NCBI RefSeq assembly: GCF_002217925.1
Contig: NZ_BCMF01000007.1
Span: 100,317-164,316, forward strand
Length of the DNA stretch: 64,000 bases
Source: Secundilactobacillus mixtipabuli
GTDB taxonomy: Bacteria > Bacillota > Bacilli > Lactobacillales > Lactobacillaceae
Reading direction: 5' to 3'
In this document: one piece after another, positions 43,884 through 52,875 of the stretch
Layout: each line of letters begins with the position of its first letter
Numbering within the stretch: the first letter of the stretch is position 1
Program-made: the position numbers and the translations under genes
Notes under the pieces: generated by a model
Told to the model about the DNA's origin: nothing
The model's database searches: none
The model's input: only the letters and a program-made list of their open reading frames with translations

Positions 43884-44786
43884 CTATTCTTTAATTTTAA
43901 AGTAACTGCAAAATGCATTTAATAAGCTGTAGTCCCGATTAGTCTCTTGACTTAATTCGGTTAGCTGGGTCTCTGCTGCTTGCACCACCTGCTTCAAGCG
44001 TTCTTTGGTACCGGCAACGCCAAATAATCCGGGATAGGTATTTTTGGCCTCACCAGCATCCTTATGCGTTTTTTTGCCCAATTCTTGGGTTGTAGCAGTG
44101 ACATCGAGCAAATCGTCATAGATTTGATAGGCGAGGCCAAACTGATCAGCAAATTTGAGCAAATGCTGACGTTCATCTTCGTCAACCGCAGCCATAATAC
44201 AGCCGGCTTCAACGGCGTAGTGCAACAAAGCACCGGTCTTCTGTCGGTGAAGCTTGGCTAGTTGATCAATGTTTAGTTGATGATGTTCACTAGAAATATC
44301 TTGAGCTTGACCTGCAACCATTCCCGCGGGACCCGCTGCATGACTTAAAGCACGTACCAGGGCCAGTTGTTGGCCAGTTGGAATGTCGGCTTTACTTAAC
44401 CATTCAAAAGCCAACGTCAGCAAGCCGTCGCCTGCTAGAGTCGCCATCCCCGCACCAAACTTGACGTGGTTAGTTGGTACACCACGGCGTAAATCATCAT
44501 TATCCATTGCAGGCAAGTCATCATGAATGAGTGAATAAGTATGCAGCAATTCCAGCGCACTGGCGGCCATTAGTTGCCCATCGCTAGGCTGATCCTGGTA
44601 CGTTCTCAGAACTGCCAAAGTTAATAAGGGACGCAGACGTTTGCCACCAGCGTTAACTGAATAAGTCATGGCTGATTGCAGAATTGACTGGTCGATCCAA
44701 TGATCATTCAGACGTTGCAGCGTCTGATTAATTTGTGGCACGTATTCAGTTTCAAAAGCTTTTAAACGCATTGAAGCATCATTCAT
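43884..44786 (-). CDS. ispA: Polyprenyl (farnesyl/geranyl) diphosphate synthase
   Basis: Head-to-tail prenyltransferase supplying precursors for undecaprenyl phosphate and quinones. 300 aa from ATG 44786 (GAGGAT upstream), overlapping the xseB end by 8 bp. The first Asp-rich motif is in [10 protein letters not shown], the second in YDDLLD. Also GGKRLRPLL and SLIHDD. Confidence 0.95.
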   Translation of the reverse strand: MNDASMRLKAFETEYVPQINQTLQRLNDHWIDQSILQSAMTYSVNAGGKRLRPLLTLAVLRTYQDQPSDGQLMAASALELLHTYSLIHDDLPAMDNDDLRRGVPTNHVKFGAGMATLAGDGLLTLAFEWLSKADIPTGQQLALVRALSHAAGPAGMVAGQAQDISSEHHQLNIDQLAKLHRQKTGALLHYAVEAGCIMAAVDEDERQHLLKFADQFGLAYQIYDDLLDVTATTQELGKKTHKDAGEAKNTYPGLFGVAGTKERLKQVVQAAETQLTELSQETNRDYSLLNAFCSYFKIKE

Positions 44787-45045
44787 TCTTATCATCCTCA
44801 GAAACTTCAAATGGTTCTGTCTGATCATCGTCATTCATCATTTGAGCTAAGGTTTTTTCCGCCTCGGTTAGTTTGACCTGTAGATCATGACTAAGCGCAA
44901 CACCTTGCTTAAATTGGGATAAAGCCTCTTCTAAGGGAACGTTGCCCTTTTCAAGCGCGGTCACGATTTCTTCAAGGTGATTAAGGTTTTCTTCAAACGT
45001 TGGTGTTTTCGTTGACGCTTTTTCGTTCGTTGATTTTTCACTCAT
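44779..45045 (-). CDS. xseB: Exodeoxyribonuclease VII small subunit
   Basis: 88-aa subunit with the typical core [29 protein letters not shown] (residues about 18-46, given here only as position markers FEENL and ALSQF). The C-terminus is acidic. Overlaps xseA by 4 bp upstream. Confidence 0.94.
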   Translation of the reverse strand: MSEKSTNEKASTKTPTFEENLNHLEEIVTALEKGNVPLEEALSQFKQGVALSHDLQVKLTEAEKTLAQMMNDDDQTEPFEVSEDDKNE

Positions 45046-46397
45046 GATTGTCCATCCTTTTTATCTGGTTGAATTGATTTAATGGTTGCACTCGCCTGCC
45101 CGTTTGTCAGGTGCATTGTGACTTCATCGCCTTGATGAAGCTGATTGACGTCAGCAACCACCCTTTGTTTGCTGGTCACATAACTATAGCCTCGGCCCAT
45201 AATTTTAAGTGGACTGAGATAGTCCAAAGATTGGGCTAATTCGGCTAAGTGCTGTTTTTGCTGGTTGAAGTCCTGTTGAACGCCGCGATTCAATCGCGCC
45301 GTTAGGTCCTGCCGATTTTGTTCCAATTGACTTATTTGACTGGCTGGCGAGGCTACTTTCAGGCATTTTTTAACCGCATCAACTTGCGCTTGAACCAGGT
45401 TTAGACGATGTGACATCGTCTGCTGCAATTGAGTCGTTAACTGATCCACTTTTTGACTGTAACCTTCATACAATCGTTCTGGTTGTTGGAAGACATAGGC
45501 TTCACGAAGCTTTTTTAGCTGTTCTTGATACATTGCCAGATGATGGTGAAAGGCGTGGTAAATTCTCACCCGATCCTGATTGATTTCCAGTAAAACATCA
45601 CTTAACACCGGGACCGCCAGTTCTGCAGCAGCTGTTGGCGTTGCTGCACGAACGTCCGCCACTAAATCAGCAATCGTGGTATCCGTTTCATGGCCTACTG
45701 AAGAAATGACCGGGATTTGGCTATCGAAAATAGCCCGTGCGACCGATTCTTCATTAAACGGCCAAAGGTCTTCAATCGACCCGCCGCCTCGACCAATAAT
45801 TAGGGTATCAAAGTGACCTAAACGATTGACTCGCTCAATTTGACGAACAATGTCACCCGCTGCCTCGTTGCCCTGAACCAGCGCTGGAAACAGCACGATT
45901 TGAGCAATCGGGTAGCGACGCCGGGCCGTCGTGATAATATCCCTAATGACCGCGCCGCTAGGGCTGGTTACCACTGCGATCCGTTTAGGAAATCGTGGCA
46001 GTGGTTTTTTAGGCGCTGTAAACACGCCCTCCTGGCTCAATTTACGCTTTAACTGCTCGTATGCTTGATAAAGCTGACCGACACCATCAGGCTCCATATG
46101 ATCCACGTAAATCTGATAACTCCCACTAGCTTCATACAGTGAAATTCGACCAGTAACAAGGACTTTCATCCCTTCTTCTGGTGTGAATTTAACCTTTGAA
46201 AAAGCCGATTTAAACATAATTGCGTTAATTTTAGCACGATCATCTTTCAGACTAAAATACTGATGGGCGTTTGGCCGGAGTCTAAAGTTTGAAATTTCAC
46301 CAGTTAGGTACACTTTTCCCAAGTAGGGATCCACGTCAAATTTACGTTTAATATAACTTGTCAGCGCACTGACAGTTAAGTAGTCGCTAGGTTCCAA
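45042..46397 (-). CDS. xseA: Exodeoxyribonuclease VII large subunit
   Basis: Catalytic subunit of ExoVII, degrading single-stranded DNA to oligonucleotides. It has an N-terminal OB-fold ([20 protein letters not shown]), a nuclease domain with [24 protein letters not shown] and [16 protein letters not shown], and a coiled-coil C-terminal half. The start is placed at TTG 46397 (product begins [13 protein letters not shown]), since a GTG three codons earlier abuts the GGAG site. It follows folD by 1 bp. Confidence 0.94.
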   Translation of the reverse strand: MEPSDYLTVSALTSYIKRKFDVDPYLGKVYLTGEISNFRLRPNAHQYFSLKDDRAKINAIMFKSAFSKVKFTPEEGMKVLVTGRISLYEASGSYQIYVDHMEPDGVGQLYQAYEQLKRKLSQEGVFTAPKKPLPRFPKRIAVVTSPSGAVIRDIITTARRRYPIAQIVLFPALVQGNEAAGDIVRQIERVNRLGHFDTLIIGRGGGSIEDLWPFNEESVARAIFDSQIPVISSVGHETDTTIADLVADVRAATPTAAAELAVPVLSDVLLEINQDRVRIYHAFHHHLAMYQEQLKKLREAYVFQQPERLYEGYSQKVDQLTTQLQQTMSHRLNLVQAQVDAVKKCLKVASPASQISQLEQNRQDLTARLNRGVQQDFNQQKQHLAELAQSLDYLSPLKIMGRGYSYVTSKQRVVADVNQLHQGDEVTMHLTNGQASATIKSIQPDKKDGQS

Positions 46398-46398
46398 A

Positions 46399-47250
46399 TT
46401 ATTCACTCCATTTTGCTAATTCAACGGTCTGTTGCATCAAAGTGGCAATCGTCATTGGGCCAACGCCACCGGGAACTGGGGTAATTTTACCCGCCACTTT
46501 TGACGCACTTTCAAAGTCAACGTCACCCGTCAGTTTACCATTTTCATCGCGATTCATACCAACGTCAATCACTGTGGCACCCGGCTTGATGTCTTCACCC
46601 TTGATCAAGTGTGCGATACCCGTCGCAACAATCAAAATATCAGCCTCACGTGTATAGGCCTGCATATTTTGGGTATGGCTATGAACAACTGTTACGGTTG
46701 CACTCGCGTTCAGCAATAGGGCAGCCATTGGCCGGCCAACAATGTTAGAACGGCCAACGATCACTGCATTAGCGCCAGCTATCTGCACGTCATAAGCTGC
46801 CAGCATGGTCATAATACCTTTCGGGGTGCAAGATACCGGAAAGTTAAGATCCGAGTTAGCGTATAATTTACCCACGTTTTCAGGATTAAAACCATCGGCG
46901 TCCTTTGCAGGCGAAATTGCCCGAGTAACTGCTGCCTCATCAATTTGTGATGGCAACGGCGACTGAACCATGATGCCATGAACAGTTTCGTCTTGATTAT
47001 ATTGGTCAATCAACTTTAATAGTTCAGTTTGAGAAGTGTCTTTAGGCAATTGCTTCGTTTCGGAGTTAATGCCCAGTTGCTGCGCCTTACGATTCTTGTT
47101 CCGCACGTAAATTCGGCTGGCTTCATCGTCACCGACAATGATAACGACTAATTTCGGTTCAATGCCTTGCGTCTTTAATTCAGTCACGGCCTGCTCAGTT
47201 TGGGCATTGACCTTCTTTGCTAACTGTTTGCCATCAATTAATTCTGCCAT
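46399..47250 (-). CDS. folD: Methylene-THF dehydrogenase / methenyl-THF cyclohydrolase FolD
   Basis: Bifunctional one-carbon enzyme. 283 aa from ATG 47250. The active-site segment YVRNKNRKAQQLGI carries the catalytic Lys; VQSPLP, GRSNIVGRPMA (nucleotide site) and PGGVGPMTIATLM are the family hallmarks. First gene of folD-xseA-xseB-ispA-tlyA. Confidence 0.97.
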   Translation of the reverse strand: MAELIDGKQLAKKVNAQTEQAVTELKTQGIEPKLVVIIVGDDEASRIYVRNKNRKAQQLGINSETKQLPKDTSQTELLKLIDQYNQDETVHGIMVQSPLPSQIDEAAVTRAISPAKDADGFNPENVGKLYANSDLNFPVSCTPKGIMTMLAAYDVQIAGANAVIVGRSNIVGRPMAALLLNASATVTVVHSHTQNMQAYTREADILIVATGIAHLIKGEDIKPGATVIDVGMNRDENGKLTGDVDFESASKVAGKITPVPGGVGPMTIATLMQQTVELAKWSE

Positions 47251-47330
47251 TACCTTCACTCTCACTATCTTTGTAAGTTTGATGGCTACCCATCACAATG
47301 TCGCAAATCTACTGCATATTATTTTATCAC

Positions 47331-47339
47331 ATTTCAATT
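47331..47339 (-). promoter_or_regulatory. Extended -10 promoter for folD operon
   Basis: TGATAAAAT on the minus strand about 80 bp upstream of folD. No good -35. The remaining intergenic sequence up to the nusB terminator shows no gene. Confidence 0.4.
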
Positions 47340-47408
47340 TGTTAAGCTCTACCAGCCGACACTTTACCCTAAAATAGCGGTTCAATTAAAGCTAACGCAT
47401 TTTGTATC

Positions 47409-47443
47409 AAAAAAACCAGCAACAATCGTCTGATTATTGCTGG
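47409..47443 (-). terminator. Terminator after nusB
   Basis: CCAGCAATAATC/GATTGTTGCTGG twelve-bp stem (47416-47443) with seven U on the minus strand, 13 bp past the nusB stop. Confidence 0.9.
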
Positions 47444-47456
47444 CACATATTAAAAT

Positions 47457-47879
47457 CTATTTTTCTGGTTCAATTTCGTGTGACAGAACACCGTTAATAA
47501 AACGACGTGAGCGGTCATCACTAAATTGTTTTGCCAACTCCAAGGCTTCGTTAACAGCCACACGCTTTGGAATATCAGACTGATAATCAAGTTCGTAAAA
47601 AGCAATTCGCAAGATTACCAAATCAGTTTTCGCAATTCGTTGTAACGTCCAACCAGTCGTCAGATACTTTTTAATTTGGTCATCGAGCTCAGTTTGCTTT
47701 TCCAAGACTCCGGCGACCAATTTTTCCAAGTATGCGGGTACGACCGCCGTTTCGCCGTCTTCATCAGACAATAGTTGTTGGTATATAACCTGGCGATCGG
47801 CTTCTGGATTAGCGTTCATTGCAAATAACGTTTGAAAAGCGCGAGTTCGAATCTGGTGTCGATTTAATTCTTCAGTCAC
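47457..47879 (-). CDS. nusB: Transcription antitermination factor NusB
   Basis: 140-aa all-helical protein that binds boxA RNA with NusE in rRNA transcription. Motifs RTRAFQTLFAMN near the start and RVAVNEALELAKQFSDDRSRRFINGVL at the end (markers NEALELAK and FINGVL). Overlaps yqhY by 4 bp. Confidence 0.96.
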   Translation of the reverse strand: MTEELNRHQIRTRAFQTLFAMNANPEADRQVIYQQLLSDEDGETAVVPAYLEKLVAGVLEKQTELDDQIKKYLTTGWTLQRIAKTDLVILRIAFYELDYQSDIPKRVAVNEALELAKQFSDDRSRRFINGVLSHEIEPEK

Positions 47880-48325
47880 TTATCCTCACCATTTTCACTT
47901 TCGTCATTATCGTCAAAAAGATTATCAGGATCTACAGCCTGAGTCGTCTTTTCAGGGATCACACCTTGGATGTGTACGTTTACTTCATTGACATGCAGAT
48001 CAGTCATGAACAAAAGTTGCTGTTTGACTTGTTCTTGAATAGCCAAAGCAACCTTTGGTACTGATACGCCGTAATTAAGGTATGCGTAGACATCAACGTT
48101 AAGTGTGTCACCAGTGACAGACAGTTTAACGCCCTTACCGCGCTCTTTTTTGCCGAATAGTTCGTTCACACTATTTGCCAGAGAACCACGCATCCGTGAC
48201 ACGCCGTCAACATCATTGGCAGCAATGCCAGCAATGATCTCTAACACTTGTGGTGCAACTTCAATTTTACCCAGAGTAGGCTCGGTTGCTTTTAAAACAA
48301 TGTTTGTATCTTCAGCCAATTTCAA
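47876..48325 (-). CDS. yqhY: Asp23/Gls24 family protein YqhY
   Basis: 149-aa Asp23-domain protein with LEIIAGIAANDVDGVSRMRG and VSVPKVALAIQEQVK. In Bacillus, loss of the yqhY gene disturbs acetyl-CoA carboxylase balance. Here it is in the efp-yqhY-nusB operon near the acc genes. Acidic C-terminal tail. Confidence 0.94.
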   Translation of the reverse strand: MKLAEDTNIVLKATEPTLGKIEVAPQVLEIIAGIAANDVDGVSRMRGSLANSVNELFGKKERGKGVKLSVTGDTLNVDVYAYLNYGVSVPKVALAIQEQVKQQLLFMTDLHVNEVNVHIQGVIPEKTTQAVDPDNLFDDNDESENGEDK

Positions 48326-48349
48326 GCCTCCGTTTCAAAAGTCAGTTGC

Positions 48350-48910
48350 TTAGGCACGTGAAATGTATGAACCATCTTGAGTGTTGATTGAAAGCTTGTC
48401 GCCTTCGTTAACAAAGAATGGTACCTGAACAACCAGACCAGTATCCATAGTTGCTGGCTTTGAACCACCAGAAGCCGTGTTACCCTTGATACCAGGTTCA
48501 GTAGCGGTTACCGTCAAAACAACGGTGTTAGGCACTTCAATCCCTAAGGTTTCTGAGCCGTACTGGATAACGTTAACTTCCATGTTTTCTTGTAAGAATT
48601 GTAATTGATCCTTGATTGCTTCATCAGGGACCTCAATTTGTTCGTAGTTATCAGTGTCCATGAACACACGTGAGTCGCCGTCTTCATAGAGATACTGCAT
48701 TTTTCGTGTGTTGATTGGTGCTTGTTCCATCTTAGCACCGGCACGGAAAGTTTTTTCTTGAACGGCACCAGTCCGTAAGTTCTTTAATTTTGAACGGACG
48801 AAAGCGCCACCCTTACCAGGCTTAACGTGTTGGAATTCAACAATCCGCCAAATTGCACCGTCAACCTCAATCGTTAAACCGTTTTTAAAATCTGCTGTAG
48901 AAATTGCCAT
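48350..48910 (-). CDS. efp: Elongation factor P
   Basis: Relieves ribosome stalling at proline runs. 186 aa in three beta-barrel domains. The tip loop residue subject to modification is the Lys in [11 protein letters not shown] (about residue 32). The last domain ends [19 protein letters not shown]. It has its own promoter and GGAGG site. Confidence 0.97.
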   Translation of the reverse strand: MAISTADFKNGLTIEVDGAIWRIVEFQHVKPGKGGAFVRSKLKNLRTGAVQEKTFRAGAKMEQAPINTRKMQYLYEDGDSRVFMDTDNYEQIEVPDEAIKDQLQFLQENMEVNVIQYGSETLGIEVPNTVVLTVTATEPGIKGNTASGGSKPATMDTGLVVQVPFFVNEGDKLSINTQDGSYISRA

Positions 48911-48940
48911 ATTCGTGTTCCTCCTAAATAATTCTTACTA

Positions 48941-48970
48941 ATAATACCAATTAAGTGCCTGTAATTGCAA
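48941..48970 (-). promoter_or_regulatory. efp-yqhY-nusB promoter
   Basis: TTGCAA (48965-48970), 18-bp spacer and TATTAT (48941-48946) on the minus strand. Confidence 0.7.
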
Positions 48971-48995
48971 GCTACACCCGCAAATAATTAGCGAA

Positions 48996-50051
48996 TCATA
49001 AGATGATGAGGTCCGTTGGCCCCTGAGTTAAAATTTCCTGACCGGACGCTGTCACTAAAACATCGTCTTCAATCCGAATCCCGCCAAGTCCAGGTAAATA
49101 GATGCCGGGCTCAACTGTGATCACGTTACTAGCCATCATCTTGTCCTCTGAACGCATTGACAGAGCTGGTCCTTCATGAATATCTAAACCAATGCCGTGG
49201 CCCGTACCATGGTTAAAGTAGTCGCCATAACCAGCTTCTGAAATAAACTGCCGGCCAATTTCATCTAACTGCTTACCACTAACCCCAGGCTTAATAGCGG
49301 CGATAATTTTCCGCTGGGCAGTTTGAACGATGCCATAAACCCGTTTAAGCTTTTCACTAGGATCACCTAAGGCAATCGTCCGCGTTAAATCAGACGTATA
49401 CCCATCAAAGTAGTAACCAAAATCGATGGTAATCATCTCACCAGACTGAACTGGCTTGACGGTAGCTGCCCCGTGTGGCAACGCTGCTCGCTGACCACTG
49501 GCCACGATAGTATCAAAACTGGCTTTTTCGGCACCCAAATCACGCATAATAACATCTAGCTGATTGGCCAAGTAACGTTCCGTTACACCGGGCTTTATGT
49601 ACGGCAAAAGCCGATTGAATCCCTTGATCGTCATTTGACTGGCATTCTTAAGCTTACTGATTTCCTCAGTTGATTTGCGTTCACGCATCTGTTCAATTAA
49701 ATTCGTCATCGGTACAATGTCTGAACTCATCAGTTCATCGATTCGATCGTAGTCATGAAACGGGATATTATCCTCAAAGCCTAAAACCGTGATTTGCTGG
49801 TTACTTACTAGCTGCGCTGCTGCTTCAAGGTAATAACGGGTGATAACCACATTAAATTCGTGAGCCTGATTTTCTAAGGCCGTTTCATACCTTGAGTCCG
49901 TAATAACATAAGATTGATGGGCTGTCACTAAAACAACACCATCACCATCAAATCCAGTTAAATACTGTTTATTCACTGAATCGGTGACTAAAAAGGCCTC
50001 AATTCGAAGATCATCAAACTGCGATTGAAGCTGACTAAGTCGACTGTCCAT
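48996..50051 (-). CDS. yqhT: Xaa-Pro aminopeptidase (M24 family)
   Basis: 351 aa pita-bread metallopeptidase removing N-terminal residues before proline. It has a creatinase-like N-domain, and the metal ligands appear in DFGYYFDGYTSDLTRT (two Asp), HGTGHGIGLDIHE (His), VEPGIYLPG (Glu) and GGIRIEDDVLVT (Glu). Neighbour of efp as in Bacillus. It lies just after the rpmA terminator with little room for a promoter. Confidence 0.92.
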   Translation of the reverse strand: MDSRLSQLQSQFDDLRIEAFLVTDSVNKQYLTGFDGDGVVLVTAHQSYVITDSRYETALENQAHEFNVVITRYYLEAAAQLVSNQQITVLGFEDNIPFHDYDRIDELMSSDIVPMTNLIEQMRERKSTEEISKLKNASQMTIKGFNRLLPYIKPGVTERYLANQLDVIMRDLGAEKASFDTIVASGQRAALPHGAATVKPVQSGEMITIDFGYYFDGYTSDLTRTIALGDPSEKLKRVYGIVQTAQRKIIAAIKPGVSGKQLDEIGRQFISEAGYGDYFNHGTGHGIGLDIHEGPALSMRSEDKMMASNVITVEPGIYLPGLGGIRIEDDVLVTASGQEILTQGPTDLIIL

Positions 50052-50087
50052 GTTACGCCACCCTTTCGATATGCGTATTAAGTCAAA

Positions 50088-50117
50088 TAAAAAAGGCCCC
50101 TAGGGGCCTTTTTTATT
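50088..50117 (-). terminator. Terminator of rplU-prp-rpmA
   Basis: Perfect palindrome AAAAAAGGCCCC/GGGGCCTTTTTT, with an A/T-rich base on both sides. Starts within the rpmA stop codon. Confidence 0.9.
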
Positions 50118-50412
50118 ATCTTGCTGCAGCTTCTGTTACAGGATAAACGGAAACTTGGCGCTTATCACGGCCCTTACGTTCGAAGCGAACGACACCGTCG
50201 ATCTTTGAATACAAAGTATCGTCGTTACCGCGCAAAACGTTAGCACCTGGATAAATGTGCGTACCGCGTTGACGATAAAGGATTGAACCGCCGGTTACAG
50301 TTGAACCGTCAGCAGCCTTCGTACCGAGACGACGTCCGGCAGAGTTACGACCGTTGGCAGTAGAACCGCCCCCTTTATGGTGAGAGAAGAATTGTAAATT
50401 CATTTCTAGCAT
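50116..50412 (-). CDS. rpmA: 50S ribosomal protein L27 with Prp-cleaved extension
   Basis: 98 aa from ATG 50412 (GGAGGTG upstream). The precursor starts [17 protein letters not shown]. In Firmicutes the protease Prp removes this N-terminal piece after the LQFF motif, exposing the tail that reaches the peptidyl-transferase centre. prp is directly upstream. Confidence 0.96.
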   Translation of the reverse strand: MLEMNLQFFSHHKGGGSTANGRNSAGRRLGTKAADGSTVTGGSILYRQRGTHIYPGANVLRGNDDTLYSKIDGVVRFERKGRDKRQVSVYPVTEAAAR

Positions 50413-50433
50413 GAGTTTCACCTCCACAAAAGA

Positions 50434-50763
50434 TTAGTTGATTCGAATATACTTCGAATATTGTTTTTCGACATCTAAAAGTCCATTTTGAAAACTTTGC
50501 AATAATGCTTGACTAATCCGATCTTGAATATAGTCCTCGACCGGAGGCATCCGGAGGCTTAAAAAGCCACCTTCTGCTTGTTTTGCCACTACTACTGGCT
50601 TGATTGAAGCCACGGCAGCTAAACCATTGACCGTACTAATGGAAAGCGCTGAAACGGCAGAACAAACGATATCACTACCGTAAGGACTGCTATCCGCATG
50701 ACCCGTTAGTTTAAAACCAATGATCCGATCGGCATTATCGTAGTCAAATACTGCTTGAATCAT
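50434..50763 (-). CDS. prp: Ribosomal-processing cysteine protease Prp
   Basis: 109-aa enzyme that trims the L27 precursor. The catalytic His and Cys are in TGHADSSPYGSDIVCSAVS (about residues 20-38). Located between rplU and rpmA as in all L27-processing Firmicutes. Confidence 0.95.
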   Translation of the reverse strand: MIQAVFDYDNADRIIGFKLTGHADSSPYGSDIVCSAVSALSISTVNGLAAVASIKPVVVAKQAEGGFLSLRMPPVEDYIQDRISQALLQSFQNGLLDVEKQYSKYIRIN

Positions 50764-50781
50764 AAATGATCACCCACAGAA

Positions 50782-51090
50782 TTAAGCGTTGATAGCATCG
50801 ATAACAACCTTGGTATATGGTTGACGATGACCAACTTTCGTGTGTTGACCCTTCTTAGGCTTGTACTTGAAGGTAACAACCTTCTTTTCTTGGCCTTGCT
50901 TTTCAACAGTTCCAGTTACTGAAGCACCTGAAACTAATGGTGTCCCAACCTTAGTTGAATCGCCACCAACAAAAACAACTTGGTCAAAAGTAACCTTGTC
51001 GCCTGCATTGGCATTAAGTTTTTCAACGTAGACTGCTTCGCCTTGTTGAACGCGGTATTGCTTACCGCCAGTTACGATAATTGCGTACAT
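50782..51090 (-). CDS. rplU: 50S ribosomal protein L21
   Basis: 102 aa, beginning [20 protein letters not shown], with [19 protein letters not shown] at the end (rRNA-binding motif). AGGAGG precedes it. First gene of rplU-prp-rpmA. Confidence 0.97.
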   Translation of the reverse strand: MYAIIVTGGKQYRVQQGEAVYVEKLNANAGDKVTFDQVVFVGGDSTKVGTPLVSGASVTGTVEKQGQEKKVVTFKYKPKKGQHTKVGHRQPYTKVVIDAINA

Positions 51091-51239
51091 GTATGTGCAC
51101 CTCCTTCTGAATTAAACACTTAGACTCGCCGAGAACAAGCGCTGCTTAGCAGACTTAAGACTTGGCCCGTGCGGTTGCAGCTGTGGAAGCCCACAAATAC
51201 AACAAACTGTATTTTACAAAACTTATAGGCATCCGTCAA
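51091..51239 (-). promoter_or_regulatory. rplU promoter and candidate L21 leader
   Basis: TTGACG (51234-51239), 17 bp, TAAAAT (51211-51216) on the minus strand. About 110 nt of structured untranslated RNA follow (for example GTGGGCTTCCAC and GACTTAAGTC-type pairs). Firmicute rplU genes carry an autoregulatory L21 leader at this place. Identified by position, not by covariance. Confidence 0.6.
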
Positions 51240-51259
51240 CCCTTAGAATGAACAAACCA

Positions 51260-52018
51260 CTAAAATCTTCTAAAGAAGGCTGCTCGATTGCTGAGGCGCT
51301 CGGTTGGATCCTGATGACTTAACGTTCGAATTGCACCTGTCATTGCGATCTTCAAAGTACCATCCGCCAGCATACTCTCCGGAATAATCCGGTGAATCGC
51401 GTGCTGTTTTAGCAGCCAGTCCGGTGTTAACCGCATCAGTTTAGCTGCCTTATCCGCCAGGTGTGCATTCTTCCACATAATCGAAGCAAATCCCTCTGGT
51501 GAAAGTACCGAATACATACTATTTTCAAACATCCAAATCTGATCCGAACACGCTAGCGCTAACGCACCGCCAGAACCGGCTTCACCGATAATTAACGTTA
51601 AAATTGGCACCTTTAACTTTAACATTTCACTGATGTTTTTGGCAATCATCTGTCCCTGACCAGAAGCTTCAGCATCCGCACCAGGGTATGCACCGGGAGT
51701 GTTGATCAGTGTAATGATAGGAAAGTTTAATTTTTCTGCCAGCTTCATGACCCGTAAAGATTTGCGGTAGCCCATGGGTTCAGGACTGCCAAAATGGGTT
51801 GCCATCCGTTCTTCTAGATTATTACCCTTTTGCGTTGCAATCACGGCAACGGGATGACCCGACAGTTTAGCCAGGCCGGTCACGACAGCCGAATCATCGC
51901 CAGACACTTGGTCGCCATGCAATTCAAAAAAATCCGTTAATAATTGATCAATAATTTCATAAACGTTCGCTTTACGGTCACTTCTCGCACCGGCGATCAC
52001 TGATTGTGTATCCGCCAC
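51260..52018 (-). CDS. accA: Acetyl-CoA carboxylase carboxyltransferase subunit alpha
   Basis: 252 aa, crotonase-like fold: GYRKSLRVMKLAEKLNFPI, NTPGAYPGADAEASGQG and IGEAGSGGALALA. With AccD it carries carboxyl from biotin to acetyl-CoA. Last gene of the fatty-acid operon. No terminator is seen after it and the rplU promoter begins 21 bp beyond its stop on the other side. Confidence 0.96.
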   Translation of the reverse strand: MADTQSVIAGARSDRKANVYEIIDQLLTDFFELHGDQVSGDDSAVVTGLAKLSGHPVAVIATQKGNNLEERMATHFGSPEPMGYRKSLRVMKLAEKLNFPIITLINTPGAYPGADAEASGQGQMIAKNISEMLKLKVPILTLIIGEAGSGGALALACSDQIWMFENSMYSVLSPEGFASIMWKNAHLADKAAKLMRLTPDWLLKQHAIHRIIPESMLADGTLKIAMTGAIRTLSHQDPTERLSNRAAFFRRF

Positions 52019-52875
52019 TAGTCCTCACCCCACTTTTGAGCTTCAAAGATGTTTAGTAATTGGCTAAGCCGTTCAGCCATGTGCTCACGTGGTACGATTT
52101 CATCAATGAAACCGCGTTTATAACTGTTCTCCACGCTTTGAAAATCATTGGGTAACTGTTTGTTGATCGTTTGTTCGATCACGCGTTTGCCCGTAAAGCC
52201 AAACAGGGCTTTGGGTTCGGCTAGTGTAATGTCAGCTTGACTGGCAAAGCTGGCCGTGACGCCACCCGTAGTAGGATCCATGATGACCGATATATAGGCG
52301 AGGCCAGCGGCTGAATGAGTATTAACCGCTTGGCTGATCTTTGCCATTTGCATCAAGGAAAAAATGCCTTCCTGCATTCTGGCACCACCAGACGCCGTGA
52401 GTAAAATAACTGGCAGTTGCTGTTGCGTGGCTTTCTCAAACATACGGGTGATTCGTTCACCGTTGGCAGTCCCCAAACTGCCCATAATAAATAAGGGATC
52501 CATGATCCCAAAGGCAGCCGGATAATCACCAATTGCTGCTTTACCCGTCAGCACACCATCTTTCAGATGGGTCATTGACTGTGCTTTTTTAATTTTACGG
52601 TCATATTCCGGAAACTCGGTTGGATCCTTGGTTTCTAAATCAGCATCCCACTCCTCGAAGTGTTTAGTCAGCATCTTTAAGCGACGGTGAGCAGTCACTC
52701 GAAAACCATAACCACATTCTGGACAGACCCGGTATTGACCAGCCCGCTTAAAGTAAAAGCCGGCGTGACAGCGCGGACATTCCTGCCAGATACCGCTTGG
52801 CACCTTTGCCTGGTAATGTTTCAACATTGATACGGAACGTGACGAGAACCGCTTAACATGTTCCCCAAAAGACAT
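52018..52875 (-). CDS. accD: Acetyl-CoA carboxylase carboxyltransferase subunit beta
   Basis: 285 aa. N-terminal four-Cys zinc ribbon (CPRCHAGF and CPECGYGF) and crotonase-like domain with SGGARMQEGIFSLMQMAK and GFTGKRVIEQT. Overlaps accA by one base and follows accC immediately. Confidence 0.96.
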   Translation of the reverse strand: MSFGEHVKRFSSRSVSMLKHYQAKVPSGIWQECPRCHAGFYFKRAGQYRVCPECGYGFRVTAHRRLKMLTKHFEEWDADLETKDPTEFPEYDRKIKKAQSMTHLKDGVLTGKAAIGDYPAAFGIMDPLFIMGSLGTANGERITRMFEKATQQQLPVILLTASGGARMQEGIFSLMQMAKISQAVNTHSAAGLAYISVIMDPTTGGVTASFASQADITLAEPKALFGFTGKRVIEQTINKQLPNDFQSVENSYKRGFIDEIVPREHMAERLSQLLNIFEAQKWGED

